A stretch of DNA of 64,000 bases from Diospyros lotus (Eukaryota > Streptophyta > Magnoliopsida > Ericales > Ebenaceae), in contig NC_068352.1 in assembly GCF_014633365.1 (NCBI RefSeq), positions 2,038,393 through 2,102,392 on the forward strand, in the 5' to 3' direction. Made by a program: the position numbers and the translations under genes. The notes beneath the pieces were generated by a model, which was not told the DNA's origin, made no database searches, and worked only from the letters and a program-made list of their open reading frames with translations. Each line of letters opens with the position of its first letter. The stretch's first letter is position 1. This document shows, one piece after another, positions 45,181-60,700 of this stretch.

Positions 45181-45512
45181 AATAATAATATTATTCTTTC
45201 TCTTATGATCAAGATTTTTGTCTGAGTAATAATATTATTCGAACAAAGAAACATTATCCATTATGATCAAGGTTTTTTTTTTTTTAACTTGAAAAAAAAA
45301 CAAGATCAAAGATTAAAGGACTCCCGTTTGAGCATGACTCTACCTCAAGTTAACCGTTCTCTCCGTCTTCTCATGTCTCATTGAATCCTTTCTATGAGAG
45401 GGGAGAAAAAGAATAGCAAGTCTAGTTTATCATGCTTCAATATTAGCTGAATTACATTCATCTTCAGTCCCATTCGTTCTCCCTCCGGACATCTCATTCT
45501 AGATGTGATGGC
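45181..45512. other. Intergenic DNA
   Basis: An AATAATATTATTC block occurs twice (near 45182 and 45226). Otherwise nothing is seen. Confidence 0.35.
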
Positions 45513-45517
45513 TTATC

Positions 45518-45743
45518 TGTAACATCTCGCATCGAGCGATAAGAAGGATTGGAACAATTTACCCTGATAGATTTATGCGAACTTCCCAGAGAGTCACTCA
45601 TCCTTGAGCTTCCCCAACTCAAACACACTTAACTTGGGAGTTCCTTACCTACATTCAGCTTAAAAAGTATCCAGATAGTATTGTTTTCTTCCTTATTTAT
45701 TCTCGATATATATTATCTCTATCTGGACCCTTGAGGTATTACA
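45518..45743 (-). mobile_element. Solo LTR of a Cassandra-type TRIM, 226 bp
   Basis: Ends TGTAACATC and GTATTACA form a short inverted pair, and the element is flanked by an exact 5-bp duplication, TTATC (45513-45517 and 45744-45748). Read on the minus strand, it contains a 5S rRNA-like segment (45580-45645). A short LTR with an embedded 5S-like promoter is the defining feature of Cassandra elements, terminal-repeat retrotransposons in miniature known widely in vascular plants. No internal domain or second LTR is present. Confidence 0.88.
45580..45645 (-). promoter_or_regulatory. 5S rRNA-like pol III control region within the Cassandra LTR
   Basis: On the minus strand the order is AACTCCCAAGTTAAGTGTG (box A-like), AAGGATGAG (intermediate element-like) and GTGACTCTCTGGGAAGT (box C-like), in the spacing of plant 5S rRNA genes. 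The rest of a 5S gene is absent, so this is not a 5S gene itself. Whether it still recruits TFIIIA/pol III cannot be judged. Confidence 0.8.
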
Positions 45744-45748
45744 TTATC

Positions 45749-47718
45749 AATGAATGTATCTACCCTTCTAGGTTAAGATTTGTGATTGAAGTCATAGGAC
45801 ATATAATCGTGAGACATATATGAAAAATCAAGTCATCCCGTCATTAGCTAATAGTATAATTCGCTTGTTCATCCCTTAAATCCAATAATGACAAAATACC
45901 AAACAAATTCTAACAAAAACAACATTAAAAACCAAAAGAACCCAAACACAAAACCCCTCATCAAACATGTACATATATATCCAACCCTTAGACCACTACC
46001 TCAATGGTGGATCATAAACTTTTCAAGTAAATGCTATTGGTTTAAAATTGATCTTCCAAATGTAACAATCAAGTCCCAACACAAACGACATCGTCGAAAA
46101 AAGAAGAAACAGGCTGAGTCAGCAAGATAGTTTGTCAGCGTCGTATTTTTGTGTGTTTAGTTGTTTCTTTACTTTGTGTTAACTTTTTTGTTACCTTTTG
46201 TTTTGTGTGTTCACTCGAAATATGTCTCAATTTATTCTGTGCTAATTCTTCATTTTTTGTGTAATAATTTAATATTTTTTTAATTTTTTTTTTCTAAATG
46301 CCCACCCTGAATTTTTAAAAAATTCTGAATTTTGGATATATTGGTCAATGAGGATAAAGGTGTTCAGTGATTGTCTTTGATTGTCGAAAATCACAAGTCA
46401 CTTTGGTCGGTAGCAATTGCCAATATGTTTACGCATATTGGGTTTGGCTAGAAGTTTAAACTTAGATCTACGAAATTTGGCCATTAGATTTTATTGGTTT
46501 TTGGGTATGTTGGTTGATGAGAATAAGGGTGTCGAGTACTTGTCTCTAATAGTCAAAAATCATTGGTCATGATAGCTGGTGGCGTCTGTCAGTGTTTTTT
46601 CAATATTAGCCTAAAATTAAAAATAAGATATATGAAAATTTGACCCATTTTTCTTGTGTATGTTAATCTCTTTTGACCATTTCTTTAACTATGTTTTAAA
46701 GGGATTAATTTTTTTCATTTTTTGTTATAAATTTATCAATTACATATTTAAAATTATGACAAAAAATATATTTTTTATGATGAATTTTGTCAAGACTCGG
46801 CTACATAATTGAATTAGAAATCAATAATTAAATGACAGTCTACCATGAGGCTTATCAAGACTTAGCTGCACAATCAAATTGAAAATTAATGATTGAACGA
46901 TAATTTAGTTATGTATATTTAAAAATAGATATTTAATAAAATTAATTTGATATTATTATGAGAAGTTATTAAAATATGAAAATATGTCGATTATATAATT
47001 TATTGATATATATTTTTTAATATTATAATATTTAATTTTAGATAAAATTTAAAATTTAGAGTTTAATTTTTGTCAATCTTGCCTAAAATTTTTGACACCG
47101 TCATTCTCCAAAAATACAAAAATATATATAACAATTAATATGGTGGTTGATAAATTAAGTACAGATTGGCTACATCAAACTGCAATTAATGGGAGTAGGT
47201 CAGTCTACAAGAAGAATAAGATATATATACATATATATATTTATATAATAATAACTAACAATGCAGCCCACAGAAGAGAAGCCACAAACCACAACCTCAG
47301 CCCATGGTTTCCTTCTTCTACTTTAAATAATTTTATTAATTTATTAAATACTTCAAAACACTACACATTTATTGTGGATCAATAAATCTTGTTTAGATGT
47401 TAAGAATAAGATTTAATAACTATACTTTATTTGAAAATAAGGTGTACTTATTGCTGTTTAGGCAACGTTTAACATTACCCATTTTGTAGGGGCTATATCG
47501 TGATGTTAATTTTTGTCTTACGAATAATGTTTAAAATACAATAAATACACTTTATTTTTAGACAATTTACATTTGTTGTACTTTGTTTTGAGTATCTAAA
47601 TAATTTGATTGGTCGATGATAAGTGTATCGTGTTTTGAAATATTTAACTAATCGATCAGATTACTTCGATGATGAAAATAAAATATAATAAATATATTTT
47701 ACCTAAAAATAAGATATG
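45749..47718. other. Gene-free AT-rich region
   Basis: 46130-46620 has repeated phrases such as GGTCAATGAGGATAAAGGTG (near 46343) and its diverged partner near 46513, a possible old duplication. Short ORFs at 45888 and 47092 show no domain. TATATA runs occur near 47220. Confidence 0.35.
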
Positions 47719-47726
47719 CTTATTAT

Positions 47727-48102
47727 TAGGGAAGAACAAAAGTTTGATTTATCCGAATTATTCGAACCGAATAGACTAAACTTGTCCGTTCACTTAGGTT
47801 TTTTTTTTGCATCAGTTTGGTTTAGTTAAAATTTTTCAAAAATTTGGTTTTCGGTTCGATTTTTTGGTTGAAAGAACTAAATTAACTGAATCAACCAAAT
47901 TTTAAAACGATGTTGTTTTGATGTTTATAAAACAATATCATTTTTTTCGATTTTGTTTGTTTTCTATCGACTCAGTTCAATTTATATGATTTGGTTTTGA
48001 TTTTTTTTATTATCGGTTGAGTTGATTTGTTAGGTTAATTGTTTGATTTTACTACTCAATTCTATTTAATCGGTAACAGAACTGACTCTTTACACACCTC
48101 TA
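47727..48102. mobile_element. hAT-type MITE, 376 bp
   Basis: It is flanked by an exact 8-bp duplication, CTTATTAT (47719-47726 and 48103-48110). It starts TAGGGAAGAACAAAAG and ends TTTACACACCTCTA. The interior has GGTTTGGTT, GGTTCGATT and CGGTTGAGTTG words like the element at 43796-44300. It is non-coding. Confidence 0.82.
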
Positions 48103-48110
48103 CTTATTAT

Positions 48111-48304
48111 ATCCTGACTGTTACCTTAAGATAGTTAACATTACCTTTATCATCCTTCCCGCTCTTGACGGTGGAAGGATGACAAGCCGCTGCATTCCTG
48201 GCCCTAGATGGTGCCTGGTGAGCTTGCCTACAAATGAGCTGCAACCTTTTTGAAATAAAATTTACAGGAAAAAAAAAAAAAACACTTTTAGTGATACTTG
48301 TGTA
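48111..48304. other. Short intergenic stretch
   Basis: A GC-elevated patch at about 48150-48240 and an A-run near 48270 are present; no feature is recognised. Confidence 0.3.
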
Positions 48305-48313
48305 TTAATATTA

Positions 48314-48496
48314 GAAAAATGTTATTGGTACACCTTTGTGTATATCTTAAACTACATAAAAGTGTACCAATAACAAAAAAGCCCTCCATGAAGCGTATAG
48401 AGGCGCGTGAGACATGTGAGGCACAGGGTATTTTGATCATAATATCCCCTTATATAACTTAAGATGTATAAAATGAGTGTACATTTAACATGATTC
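48314..48496. mobile_element. Miniature MULE-like element, 183 bp
   Basis: It is flanked by an exact 9-bp duplication, TTAATATTA (48305-48313 and 48497-48505). Terminal repeats GAAAAATGTTATTGGTACAC and, inverted from the right, GAATCATGTTAAATGTACAC agree at most positions. A second inner inverted pair, GTTATTGGTACAC/GTGTACCAATAAC, lies in the left third. Confidence 0.75.
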
Positions 48497-48778
48497 TTAA
48501 TATTATATTAAAATACAAATGTACGACACATTAGTGCACTAAGTGCCATTATAAAAAGTCACAACTCAATGTCTATATGGTATTTTTGATAAATAATCTA
48601 GTGGCCATAATGCACAAGTTTCGATAAAATATTTCATTCATAAATGCCACAAATCAATCACACATAATAAAACAAAAAGATCTTAAGCTAACATTTGTTA
48701 AATCCTATAGCTTGGAACCATATAAACCATTTTTATATATATGATAGGATCTACTTTGCCCAATTTTGTTATTCATAT

Positions 48779-49424
48779 AGTGACGATAGTTTTTGAGACC
48801 GATCATCACGTGTCATCTCTGCGAATGGATTTCGAGAATCGGACCTCGGACTTGGCGATGTCGGACCTCGGTGATAGGACTTGCAAGACAACGGAGTGGC
48901 GGGGCTAGGGTCCCCCGGGGTGGACTCCGACGCTCAAATTAATAGAGTAAATGCAAGTCGTAATAAATGTAAGAGCTGTAGAACTTGGTGTACCTGGTGA
49001 GAATTCTTGTCCTTCATATGTAGACCCGTTATGGGGTACCTGGGATAAACTCGTGTTGAGCGGGGGCACGACTCCCGATAATCTCGATCAAGGTGGAACG
49101 GGTCTTGCGGCCCGGCCCGAATTTCTCGGGCTCTGCTCTGGATTGTTGATTTGCCATGTGTCAGTCTCTCAAGCGATTCACGTGGCGGGTAAGACCGTTG
49201 GCGCGTAAGGGTATTTTCGTAATTTTAGGTGGTGCCACATCACTTGCCCCCATTATTGGCGCGTAGGGGTATTTTGGTAATTTTAGGTGATGCCACATCA
49301 TATACATTTGTTAAAGACCATTTCGGTGGTGCATGATCTTTTCACTTTACAAAGATTAAGCTCATAAGGCGAGTTTATACGTATCCCGTGAAAAGAGGTA
49401 TGCTTCCCAATCATGCTCTCAACA
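48779..49424. repeat. GC-elevated LTR-like segment with a 58-bp tandem repeat
   Basis: The segment is markedly more GC-rich than its flanks (TCGGACCTCGG twice, GGGTCCCCCGGGGTGG). It could start TGACGATAG and end CTCAACA with imperfect 5-bp flanks TATAG/TATAT. Copies of this type occur in other dicots as I remember them, but the class is uncertain. It contains the tandem repeat 49198-49306. Confidence 0.4.
49198..49306. repeat. 58-bp tandem repeat, 1.9 copies
   Basis: Units 49198-49255 and 49256-49306 both begin TTGGCGCGTARGGGTATTTT and continue AATTTTAGGTGRTGCCACAT, with three differences by eye. Confidence 0.85.
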
Positions 49425-50260
49425 TATATACCCTACTATCATTTATTCTTTTTTACTTTTTTTTTATTCATCTTGAGTGTCCAAGTTTTGCTCGATTAAT
49501 CTTCAAGAATGAGTGATTTTTCTCTTTGATATACCTCCCAAGCATATTTGGATGTTGACGCAATCTATATATACTTAAAACTGAACATTCGGTACAGTTC
49601 ATATAAGATTTACCTTCCAACCTTACTATTATCTTCTAGCAAAATATTGCCTTTCAATAATAATTTTATCTTTTAAATTACTGTACTAATTCAAATTCCG
49701 ATACTCTGTGAATTTCAAATGCTTTATCACTACACAATGTCCCGAAAACTTATCCTTTTCTATTTATACTAAGTTAAACATTGACTGTGAAGAAACTTTC
49801 TCAACCAACCATAGAGCAATTTAACCAAGGTGACTGATTAGTCACTAAATCGATCGAATAAATCCTCAAACTTAACAAACCAAAAAAATAAAAAGAAAAA
49901 AAGAAAAAATTAAAAAAACTGACATCATTTTTTATATTTTAATCAGTTCAATTATTTTAATTTTTTTAATACGAAGACTAAAACGAACCAAAATAATGAA
50001 AACACTTAAACTTAAAAATCAAAGTGAATCAACCTACAACTTAAATCGATAATTTTGCCTGATTTAATTTAATTAAAATATTCATCACCCTAACTATTCA
50101 CAAACTTGAACTCATAATACATAGATACATGAATGTATATATATATATATATAATATGCTTTAAAATCATAAGAGGAGCTGCCACAGGCCCACAGCCACT
50201 TGACCTTTCGAGCCAATGCATGCAATGGGCAGCTACAACCCATCTTAAATGTAACAGTCT
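49425..50260. other. AT-rich intergenic DNA upstream of the RING gene
   Basis: 49830-50080 resembles decayed hAT MITE words (AATCGATCGAATAA, CAATTATTTTAATTTTT). A (TA)n run lies near 50137. The last 80 bp are less AT-rich and probably promoter DNA. Confidence 0.35.
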
Positions 50261-50269
50261 CTCTCACTC

Positions 50270-50276
50270 TTTATAA
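50270..50276 (+). promoter_or_regulatory. Probable TATA box of the RING-H2 gene
   Basis: CTTTATAAC follows a CT-rich patch (50258-50270) and lies about 70 bp before the start codon, allowing a leader of about 35-40 nt. Confidence 0.5.
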
Positions 50277-50341
50277 CTGATTTATTTCTTACTGCTCCGC
50301 GCATTCCCCTCTGCCTCTTCCAACGCTAGCTGCTGCTTCCA

Positions 50342-52503
50342 ATGACGACGCAATGGCTTTCCAACATGGCCCTCTCCTGCAAAGCCGCCGTCGCCGAGGC
50401 CACTGCCCCCGGAAGACGTCTTCTCTTCGCAGTCTTCAACAAAGCACTTCTCGCTCTTCTCACCTTCGCTCTCGCCTTCGGTACGCTCCTTCCATTTCTC
50501 TGCATTTCTTTCGCTTTCTTTTCCCCCCCGGAATACCCCCCCCCCCCGACTGTTTGTGGGTTTGACTCGCTGGGCTCTGTAGTTCTTTCCGCTCGCCGCC
50601 GTCAGATTTGATGGTGCAGTTGTTTCTCCGCGAGTCTGAATTCAATTTATTCTGTTTATTGTTCTGGCCACTGGCTGACATTTGCGGTTGGGTTTGGGGG
50701 TTGAAGGAGGAGCGTTCGTGGGGTTGGTTTGTGGAGCCATCAAAGGGCAGACGACGGAAACTGGGTTTGTGCGCGGGGCGGAGATAGGCGCGGTGGCGGG
50801 GGCCATCACAGCTCTTCAGTTGACGGAATTGACGGTGCATGGGGAGCCATTCTCCAAGGTGATGTGCTTATCCTCTTTCATATTCATTCATGGCTTGGGA
50901 CTCAATTTAATGCACCTCGATAGGAGATACTTCATTTATAAAAGAATATTGATACATCACTGCCGACTTAGTAGACGGAAACAAAAGGCCGATTAGGTAA
51001 AATACTCAATATGAGTGTTACCCTAATCGGGAACACTTTGTTACTTACAGGGGGCCCTCTTATTCAGTCTGATGAATGGGAAAGTGTTCAATGAATGGGT
51101 GAGCCCGGCAGTGCTAAAAGCCTACCAATGGCAGGTATGTATTATATATACACACATATATATATTTATGTATTAATGCATTGTGCTTTATGTTACATCA
51201 ATACAAATATATAAGATATCAATATACAAATATGATTGAAAATGTTATTTATTATTAGTATTAATTAATGTTGTTGTTCTTCAGATGAGCTCAGTGGAAG
51301 CAGCAAGCTCCACTGCAAACTCATCAGATATCTTCGAGATGAATGGAAGCAGAGGGCTGTCTCCGGATTCTATCAAGAAGCTCTCAAAACACAGATTCTT
51401 CTGTCACCCAGCTCATCACATTACTTGCATTGTTTGCTTGGAGGTTGGCAAAAATTACATTTTTCATTCAATTTTTTTTTTCATTTTTCTGGGTAAAATT
51501 GCTTAATTCCCATGATTTGAGTCATTTTTACAAATATTTTTGTGATTTATTTTTAGTATTGAGTGTCTATAGAGTTTGTTTTCTTTCAAAAGAACCCCGT
51601 TCGTTAGGTCAAATATGTATTTACTATAATGTAAATGTGTTCAAAATATAAAGGGTAAATTATACGAAACTCCTTGTACTTAGAGTCATGTGCAACTTAC
51701 CCCTTGTATTTTTGATTGCATAAAAAAATCCCTTACACTTTCAAAATATTGCAATCAACCACAATCTATTGTTATTTTATATAATTTGTGCAATCTATTG
51801 GTTGATTAATGCAAAATTATATATTTTTTTAATATATTGAAATTATCTATGTAGAATTATGTATTTTATATGTAAATTATTGTATAAAATTATGTAAAAT
51901 AACAATAGACTGTGGCTGATTGCAATATTTTAAAAATGTAAAGGAGTTTTTTGATGTAATCGAAAATACAGAGGTATAAGTTGCACATGGTTCTAAGTGT
52001 TAGGGGGGTTTCAAATAATTTACCCAAATATAAACTTTGTAAACTTGAAATATTAATTAAAAATAACTTTTATTATCTCTTGTTATTCAATAGCATTCTC
52101 ACCATACCATCTATGGGTTCAACAAGGTAAGGGTTTATAATGTGAATCAAGAAGAGAAGTCTCTAGTAAGAAATTTTACTAAGTAATAGATATTTAGATA
52201 TAGACAGACATGTTGACACACCTTATGAATAGTCGATATGTAATTGATTTTTTTTTTAGCTAGCCTAAAAAACTAAAAAATCACATCAACACTCAAATGG
52301 GCCAAATCATAGAAATTGTAGGTAGAATGTTATGGAATGTGTTATTAAGAATTAATTAATGTGGGTTATTCTGCTATTAGGTCTTGAAGAATGGGGAAAT
52401 GACAAGGGCATTAGAGAATTGTGGGCACCCTTTCCATGTGGATTGTATAGATGAATGGCTAAGGCAGCATGGGTCTTGCCCCATTTGCAGGACAGATGTC
52501 TGA
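50342..52503 (+). CDS. NEP1-interacting-protein-like RING-H2 finger protein, 218 aa
   Basis: Five exons: 50342-50480, 50707-50858, 51051-51134, 51285-51443 and 52381-52503. The N-terminus has a hydrophobic helix (about 26-46, LLFAVFNKALLALLTFALAF). A glycine-rich second membrane segment follows (about 47-85, GAFVGLVCGAIKGQTTETGF, RGAEIGAVAGAITAL). Exon 3 carries WVSPAVLKAYQWQ, a NIP1/NIP2 hallmark. The C-terminal RING-H2 ligands are Cys173, Cys176, Cys192, His194, His197, Cys200, Cys211 and Cys214, with Trp204 for E2 contact, so E3 ubiquitin-ligase activity is expected. Arabidopsis NIP1 is a thylakoid membrane protein binding the RPOTmp polymerase; whether that holds here is inference. Exon 2 has a tandem AAGGAG (NAGNAG) acceptor, giving a form with one Gly fewer. 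Intron 4 hosts a 373-bp MITE. All junctions keep frame, and the length is close to the family's. Confidence 0.92.
51653..52025. mobile_element. MULE-type MITE in intron 4 of the RING gene, 373 bp
   Basis: It is flanked by an exact 9-bp duplication, AAATATAAA (51644-51652 and 52026-52034). Long terminal inverted repeats begin GGGTAAATTAT and continue for about 70 bp with mismatches (GTGCAACTTACCCC against GTTATAAGTTGCAC-type blocks). Further inverted blocks (ATTGCAATCA..CACA, TAACAATAGAC) make most of the element one foldback. It sits between exons 4 and 5 and does not touch splice sites. Confidence 0.85.
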
Positions 52504-52650
52504 ATATTCACCACAACAAGAGCTTGCAATTAGGAAGAAACCAACCAAATCATCATCATATTAATTTGTATAATTGGCATTAATTAATTATGTAAATGCC
52601 AAGTCTCAAGTGGTTCCAATTATCATTGTTTCGAATTTATTTAACTGTTT

Positions 52651-52883
52651 GGTCTCGTTTGATAGCATTTAGTTGAAAAATAAAAATATTTTTCAACTTA
52701 CATGAAAAATAAAAACCAACCCTCTTAGATGGAATTTTTCATGAAAAATACGTCAAAATATATTTTAATAATTGTACCATGAAATTTAATTTTATGAAAA
52801 TATAATGCATCAAACAACAAAGATGAAATTTAATTTTTTGAATGTAATATTTTTCATGAAATTTTTATGCTATAAAACGGGGC
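52651..52883. mobile_element. MITE (family B), 233 bp
   Basis: Ends GGTCTCGTTTGATAGCAT and ATGCTATAAAACGGGGCC are inverted with a few mismatches. The interior matches 5985-6205 in the same orientation. It lies about 150 bp after the RING gene's stop codon and may lie within or just past its 3' UTR. TTT flanks both sides. Confidence 0.7.
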
Positions 52884-53640
52884 CTTTATGTTTAATTATT
52901 TTCACAAGCAGTTCATATTATAGTTGACTTGAATTAAGTAGTGTTGTGGGTTAGTGGCTAGGGTGGTTGATTTGTATATTTATAATGACTGGTTGATTTA
53001 ATTTTAATTTTAATTTTGTTATCAATTTTTATGAGATTGATTTTTTTTGGGTATTTCTTTTTTATAAGAAAAAAACTAAATATTGCACTCAATAATGTTG
53101 TAGTTTGTGGTTCGATTTATGGATTTGTTTGGAATTTATTTCCAAATAATGTGTGCTTTCCTAATTGAGATTTTTTTTTTTGTTATATTATTTAAGATTT
53201 ATATATATTTTTTAAAATAAACTAATATTATATGTTCTGTATAAACAAACTTGAAATCAGTTCGAAATATTGTGTGTTTTTCATAATTGAGTTTTTTTGT
53301 TATATTATTTAAGATTTATATATATATATATTAAAATAAATTAATGTTATATGTTTTGTCTAAACAAACTTGAAATCAAGTTTCAATTTTAAAATTTATG
53401 AGAAATGCTCTTTTAAAACTTAATTAATATATATAAATGGTGTGGGCTCGAACTCCACAAAATTTTAAATAAACAAGTTTGGGCTTCACTTCCAAGTTTA
53501 AATCAAGCTCGGGCTAAGGCACTTCTAAACAAACAAGTTTAAACGTTTATGGGCTCATTTTGACTCATTTATAACCCTACTAATTGTATTAAGTTTTAGA
53601 AAATAATAAAGAAAACTTAGTATGAATTCTGTTATACATA
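52884..53640. other. AT-rich intergenic DNA with a local duplication
   Basis: Phrases TTATATTATTTAAGATTTATATAT and TAAACAAACTTGAAATCA recur in order near 53183-53260 and 53296-53380, indicating a diverged tandem duplication of about 115 bp. Otherwise nothing is seen. Confidence 0.45.
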
Positions 53641-53643
53641 TTT

Positions 53644-54258
53644 TTTGCACTACTTCTTATGAGCTAGACTCAGTCCAATAGGTCGGCCCGATCGCCTAAA
53701 GCTCAGTAAGCTCAGCCGAGCTCGTCAGGGTAAGTTCATACATCGCTGAAATTCAAGCTCAGCTCGCGGAACTAAGCAAGCTCCCAGCAAAGCTTCCAGC
53801 GAGCTCTCAGCGATATACCCAACGAGTTTCCAACAATACTTCTAACTTGTTGGCTTGATCTTTCAGCTCGCCGGTCAAACTATTCAGCTTGCATAACAAT
53901 ATTGTTACTGAATAATCAGAGGTAGGGATCCACCTACTTTATTTGATACAAACCGAATCCTTGGTAATACGGAGCCCCACTCCCAATTTTATGGAGATGA
54001 TAAAAACATCTTGTCTCCCATGATATCATTTCTAGACTTTTGTATTTTATGTAATTATAAACACCTCTCACTATAAATAAAGGTCAAAAACATCATTGTA
54101 AAGAGAGAAAACACTGATAATACCATACTGTTACTCTGCCGAAATAACCAAAGAACAATCGTAAAGTAGATATCGTTCTTACCAAATTACGTAAAAATCC
54201 TCCGTGTATGTTCTATTATGTTCCTTCTCCTTACATTTTGGGTTAATTTTCTCATTAC
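53644..54258 (+). repeat. LTR-like segment
   Basis: A GC-elevated left half contains repeated GAGCTC/AGCTCAGC words. A TATA-like CTATAAATAAAGG near 54074 is followed by a leader-like stretch and then by CTTCTCCTTACA, an LTR-like end. Flanking 5-mers agree only in part, so boundaries and superfamily are not established. Confidence 0.4.
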
Positions 54259-54884
54259 AGGTCTAAAAATCACGATCAGCTAATTCTAAATGTCGACAAA
54301 TTCTTAAACATGATATATTATAAAGATGAACATAAGTTTAAAATTAGAATGAACGTAATCAATTTCACCTATTAAGATTAAGATTTATAATTATTATAAT
54401 TATATTTTAATTAAAAAGTACAAAAAAAACTTCATTAAAGATAGTCATGATAGGCACTACTATGAAAACTAGAATGATCTAACCTTGATAGTTGAGCCTT
54501 AAGGTAGAGAAGATCCCAAAAGGAGCTTTCAAGCACAGCATAAGCGAGCCCAAACGTGCCCCAAGACAAGCAAAGGCCCAGGCGGGGGCCCATAATTGTT
54601 CCACCAGCCCATCCAAATGATTCCATTTCAATCATTCATTCACGTGGCCTTGTCTCGGCTATTCTATTATATAACGTTTGTTAAACAAGTATGATAAGAT
54701 TATATTAAAATAAAATTAAAATATTTTTTAAATTAAAATATAAAATAATTAAAATAAGATTGTGAAACATTTAAGATTTTTAATCAAATTATTTGTTAAA
54801 TTTTTTAAAATGCACGTGTGACATTTTTTCTTATCTATACGGAGCAAGATAAATTTATCTGAAAAAATTCAGATAAGAAGTTAC
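54259..54884. other. Intergenic DNA with one unplaced exon-like ORF
   Basis: The minus strand at 54435-54635 has a 66-codon frame with GC-elevated codons and text such as FGWAGGTIMGPRLGLCLSWG. It could be an exon or pseudoexon of a membrane protein, but I do not recognise the family and saw no partner exons. The rest is AT-rich. Confidence 0.3.
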
Positions 54885-55015
54885 GTGATTTCTTTTCCAA
54901 AGAGTCGTCAGATAAATTTAATAAATATAATAAAAAATACTTTTATTTAGAATATTTTTCATATCTTATTTTTTTCGATCTATATCTTGATTAACAAATA
55001 CTACTTTATCACAAA
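54885..55015 (+). repeat. Diverged repeat shared with 2190-2365
   Basis: ACGTGATTTCTTTTCCAAAG, AGAGTCGTCAGATAA, TTTAATAAATATAATAAA and CTATATCTTGATTAAC match the minus strand of 2190-2365 in order. It may extend left to about 54700. Confidence 0.5.
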
Positions 55016-56423
55016 CCACCTATATAAAGGCACAATCTAGCGAATGAAATACGACATCTATTACACACTTATTGCATCACTACTATACCATTTCCTAATA
55101 TAATGATTGACTTGAGTGTTGAATGATTCATGAGAATGAGACCTAGCCTTCATTTCTTGTAGAAAAAGCTACTTCAAGACACATTTAGGGCTGAATATTG
55201 TTAGGATAGTCTTGGAGTTGAGGAATATCCAAAAGAGCGCGAGCATATTGTGGACCAGGTGATGATCGACCCTCCAACTCTTATCAAATAGTTAGAAAAC
55301 GTTTCAAATATTCTAAATATTTTTTATTATTCTATAAAATTCTCAAAACCTTTCTGAAAAATCTTCCAGGAAGCGTTTCTAGGTTCTTTTGTAATTCTTA
55401 AAAATAAAAAATAGATCACCTTGAAAAAAAAAAAAAAAACTAATGAGCTAAAGTAACGATGTTTTTTCCTTATGCTTTGTACAAACATTATTTAGAAATA
55501 TTAAGATTTGAATATGTTATATTATACTCATATATTGATAAATTATTATTAATTTTAAATAAAATTATTATGAATTTTATGTCTCTTCTCATGTTTAGAA
55601 CCCTATTTTTATACATTTATATATATACATATATATATATCTGTTTCTAACTGTAAATACAGGAAGAGACGCAGATGCATTGCATGCAATGCAATTGATG
55701 TAACAAACAAGAAATAAATGAAAGATGAGAGACACGATAAACGCGTTTTCCCGTCGGCACCCCCCCAAAAAAACATGGAGTTAGGCCAAGGCAGATGGTC
55801 TATTCTCATGGAAGATTCTCTGTGAATTCAACTCTTCTACGCATTAATTGAATTATTATCCATTCGTATTCGTGTTCGTCTTCATCCTCTCGTCGCGGTC
55901 AGGCCTTTTCTCAAGAAGCGATCAACCGAACCAACCCTTTTCTTATTATTAATAATCTCGCTGTCAGGAAACGTTTCCGGAAAGGAACAATCAGACTTTT
56001 TTATCCGTATGCTGATCTCCCCAACGGTTTTTCTTTTTCTGTTTGTTGTATGCCCTTTTGATCCCAACGTCAGAATCCCGAATTGGGTCCCCCGAATTGG
56101 CAGATTAATTATTGAATAGTCTTCCCTCTGAATCTCATGGTGGGTTCCGTTGTTTAATGATCAATCAATCCCTTTTTCCTGAGAAGCACAACTTTCTCCA
56201 GCTCCTCATTGATTTTTCTGATTCAAATTTCTGCTGTGGATTGTGATTAACCTGTTCTGAATTTCTATCAGGAGGGTTTTCTTGTTTATTCTTTCTTTCC
56301 TTATTTAATTTTGCCTCTTCCCCGGCCAGTCAACTCTTTTGCCGTCCTTGTATTCTGTGGCCGTTCCAATCTTGATTTGGGTATTTTTCTCTCCATAGGC
56401 TGTAGATTGGACAAAAGGAAAAG
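55016..56423. other. Intergenic DNA and CPK leader region
   Basis: 55016-55790 shows nothing. From about 55800 the composition changes to that of a gene leader (CT-rich phrases, CTCTCGTCGCGG near 55890), consistent with the promoter and 5' UTR of the kinase gene. A leader intron is possible but not provable by eye. Confidence 0.4.
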
Positions 56424-60203
<3,780 letters not shown>

Positions 60204-60588
60204 TCTTGTTTTGGCCTGGCTGATGCAAAACAGGAACTATAATTCTTGATCAAGAAGGTCAAGAACTCGAAGCCCTGATTAAGCGCCATTGCCTCTTCCA
60301 AACAGCTGAGTTTCTCGACCCTAGAGATGCGGTCACATTGCGCATCTGCTGTATGTTCACTGGTTTTCACTAGGCTTACCTAACGCCGCGAGGTTCTTTG
60401 TTATCCCTTAACTCTTCTTCTTCTTCTTCTTCTCCTTCTTCCCATGAGTTGAGAAAGATAACCATACCACATTAAATGTCAAGAATTTGTTTAAATGAGA
60501 AAGAAAGTAAAGTTGCATTGATCTCATATGCAGTTTTTGGAGAATCTTTCCATCTTCTTTAAGGATCCCTCTTTTAGGCTCTTTAGAA
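60204..60588 (+). other. Likely 3' UTR of the CPK gene
   Basis: Sequence after the stop is mixed in composition, with a CTT repeat at 60414-60432. No exact AATAAA is found at the expected place. Confidence 0.35.
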
Positions 60589-60700
60589 GGATCATCATCT
60601 ATGGTTGAGTCCTTTGATTATGTGTTTTTGGACCCAAAATGTGAAGGATCATCTATGGTCGAGTCCTTTGATTTAGTGTTTTTGGCCCCAGAATGTGAAG
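60589..60700. repeat. 57-bp tandem repeat, two copies
   Basis: GGATCATC..TATGGTTGAGTCCTTTGAT at 60589 is repeated from 60646 with about eight differences and a 3-base indel. Both units end AATGTGAAG. Confidence 0.8.

Noticed and set aside
45580..45645. 5S rRNA gene
   Set aside because: Only the internal control region is similar. It lies inside a TRIM LTR with its own target duplication and lacks the rest of the 120-nt gene.
50460..50840. 126-codon minus-strand ORF
   Set aside because: It covers exon 2 and intron 1 of the RING gene on the opposite strand and matches nothing.
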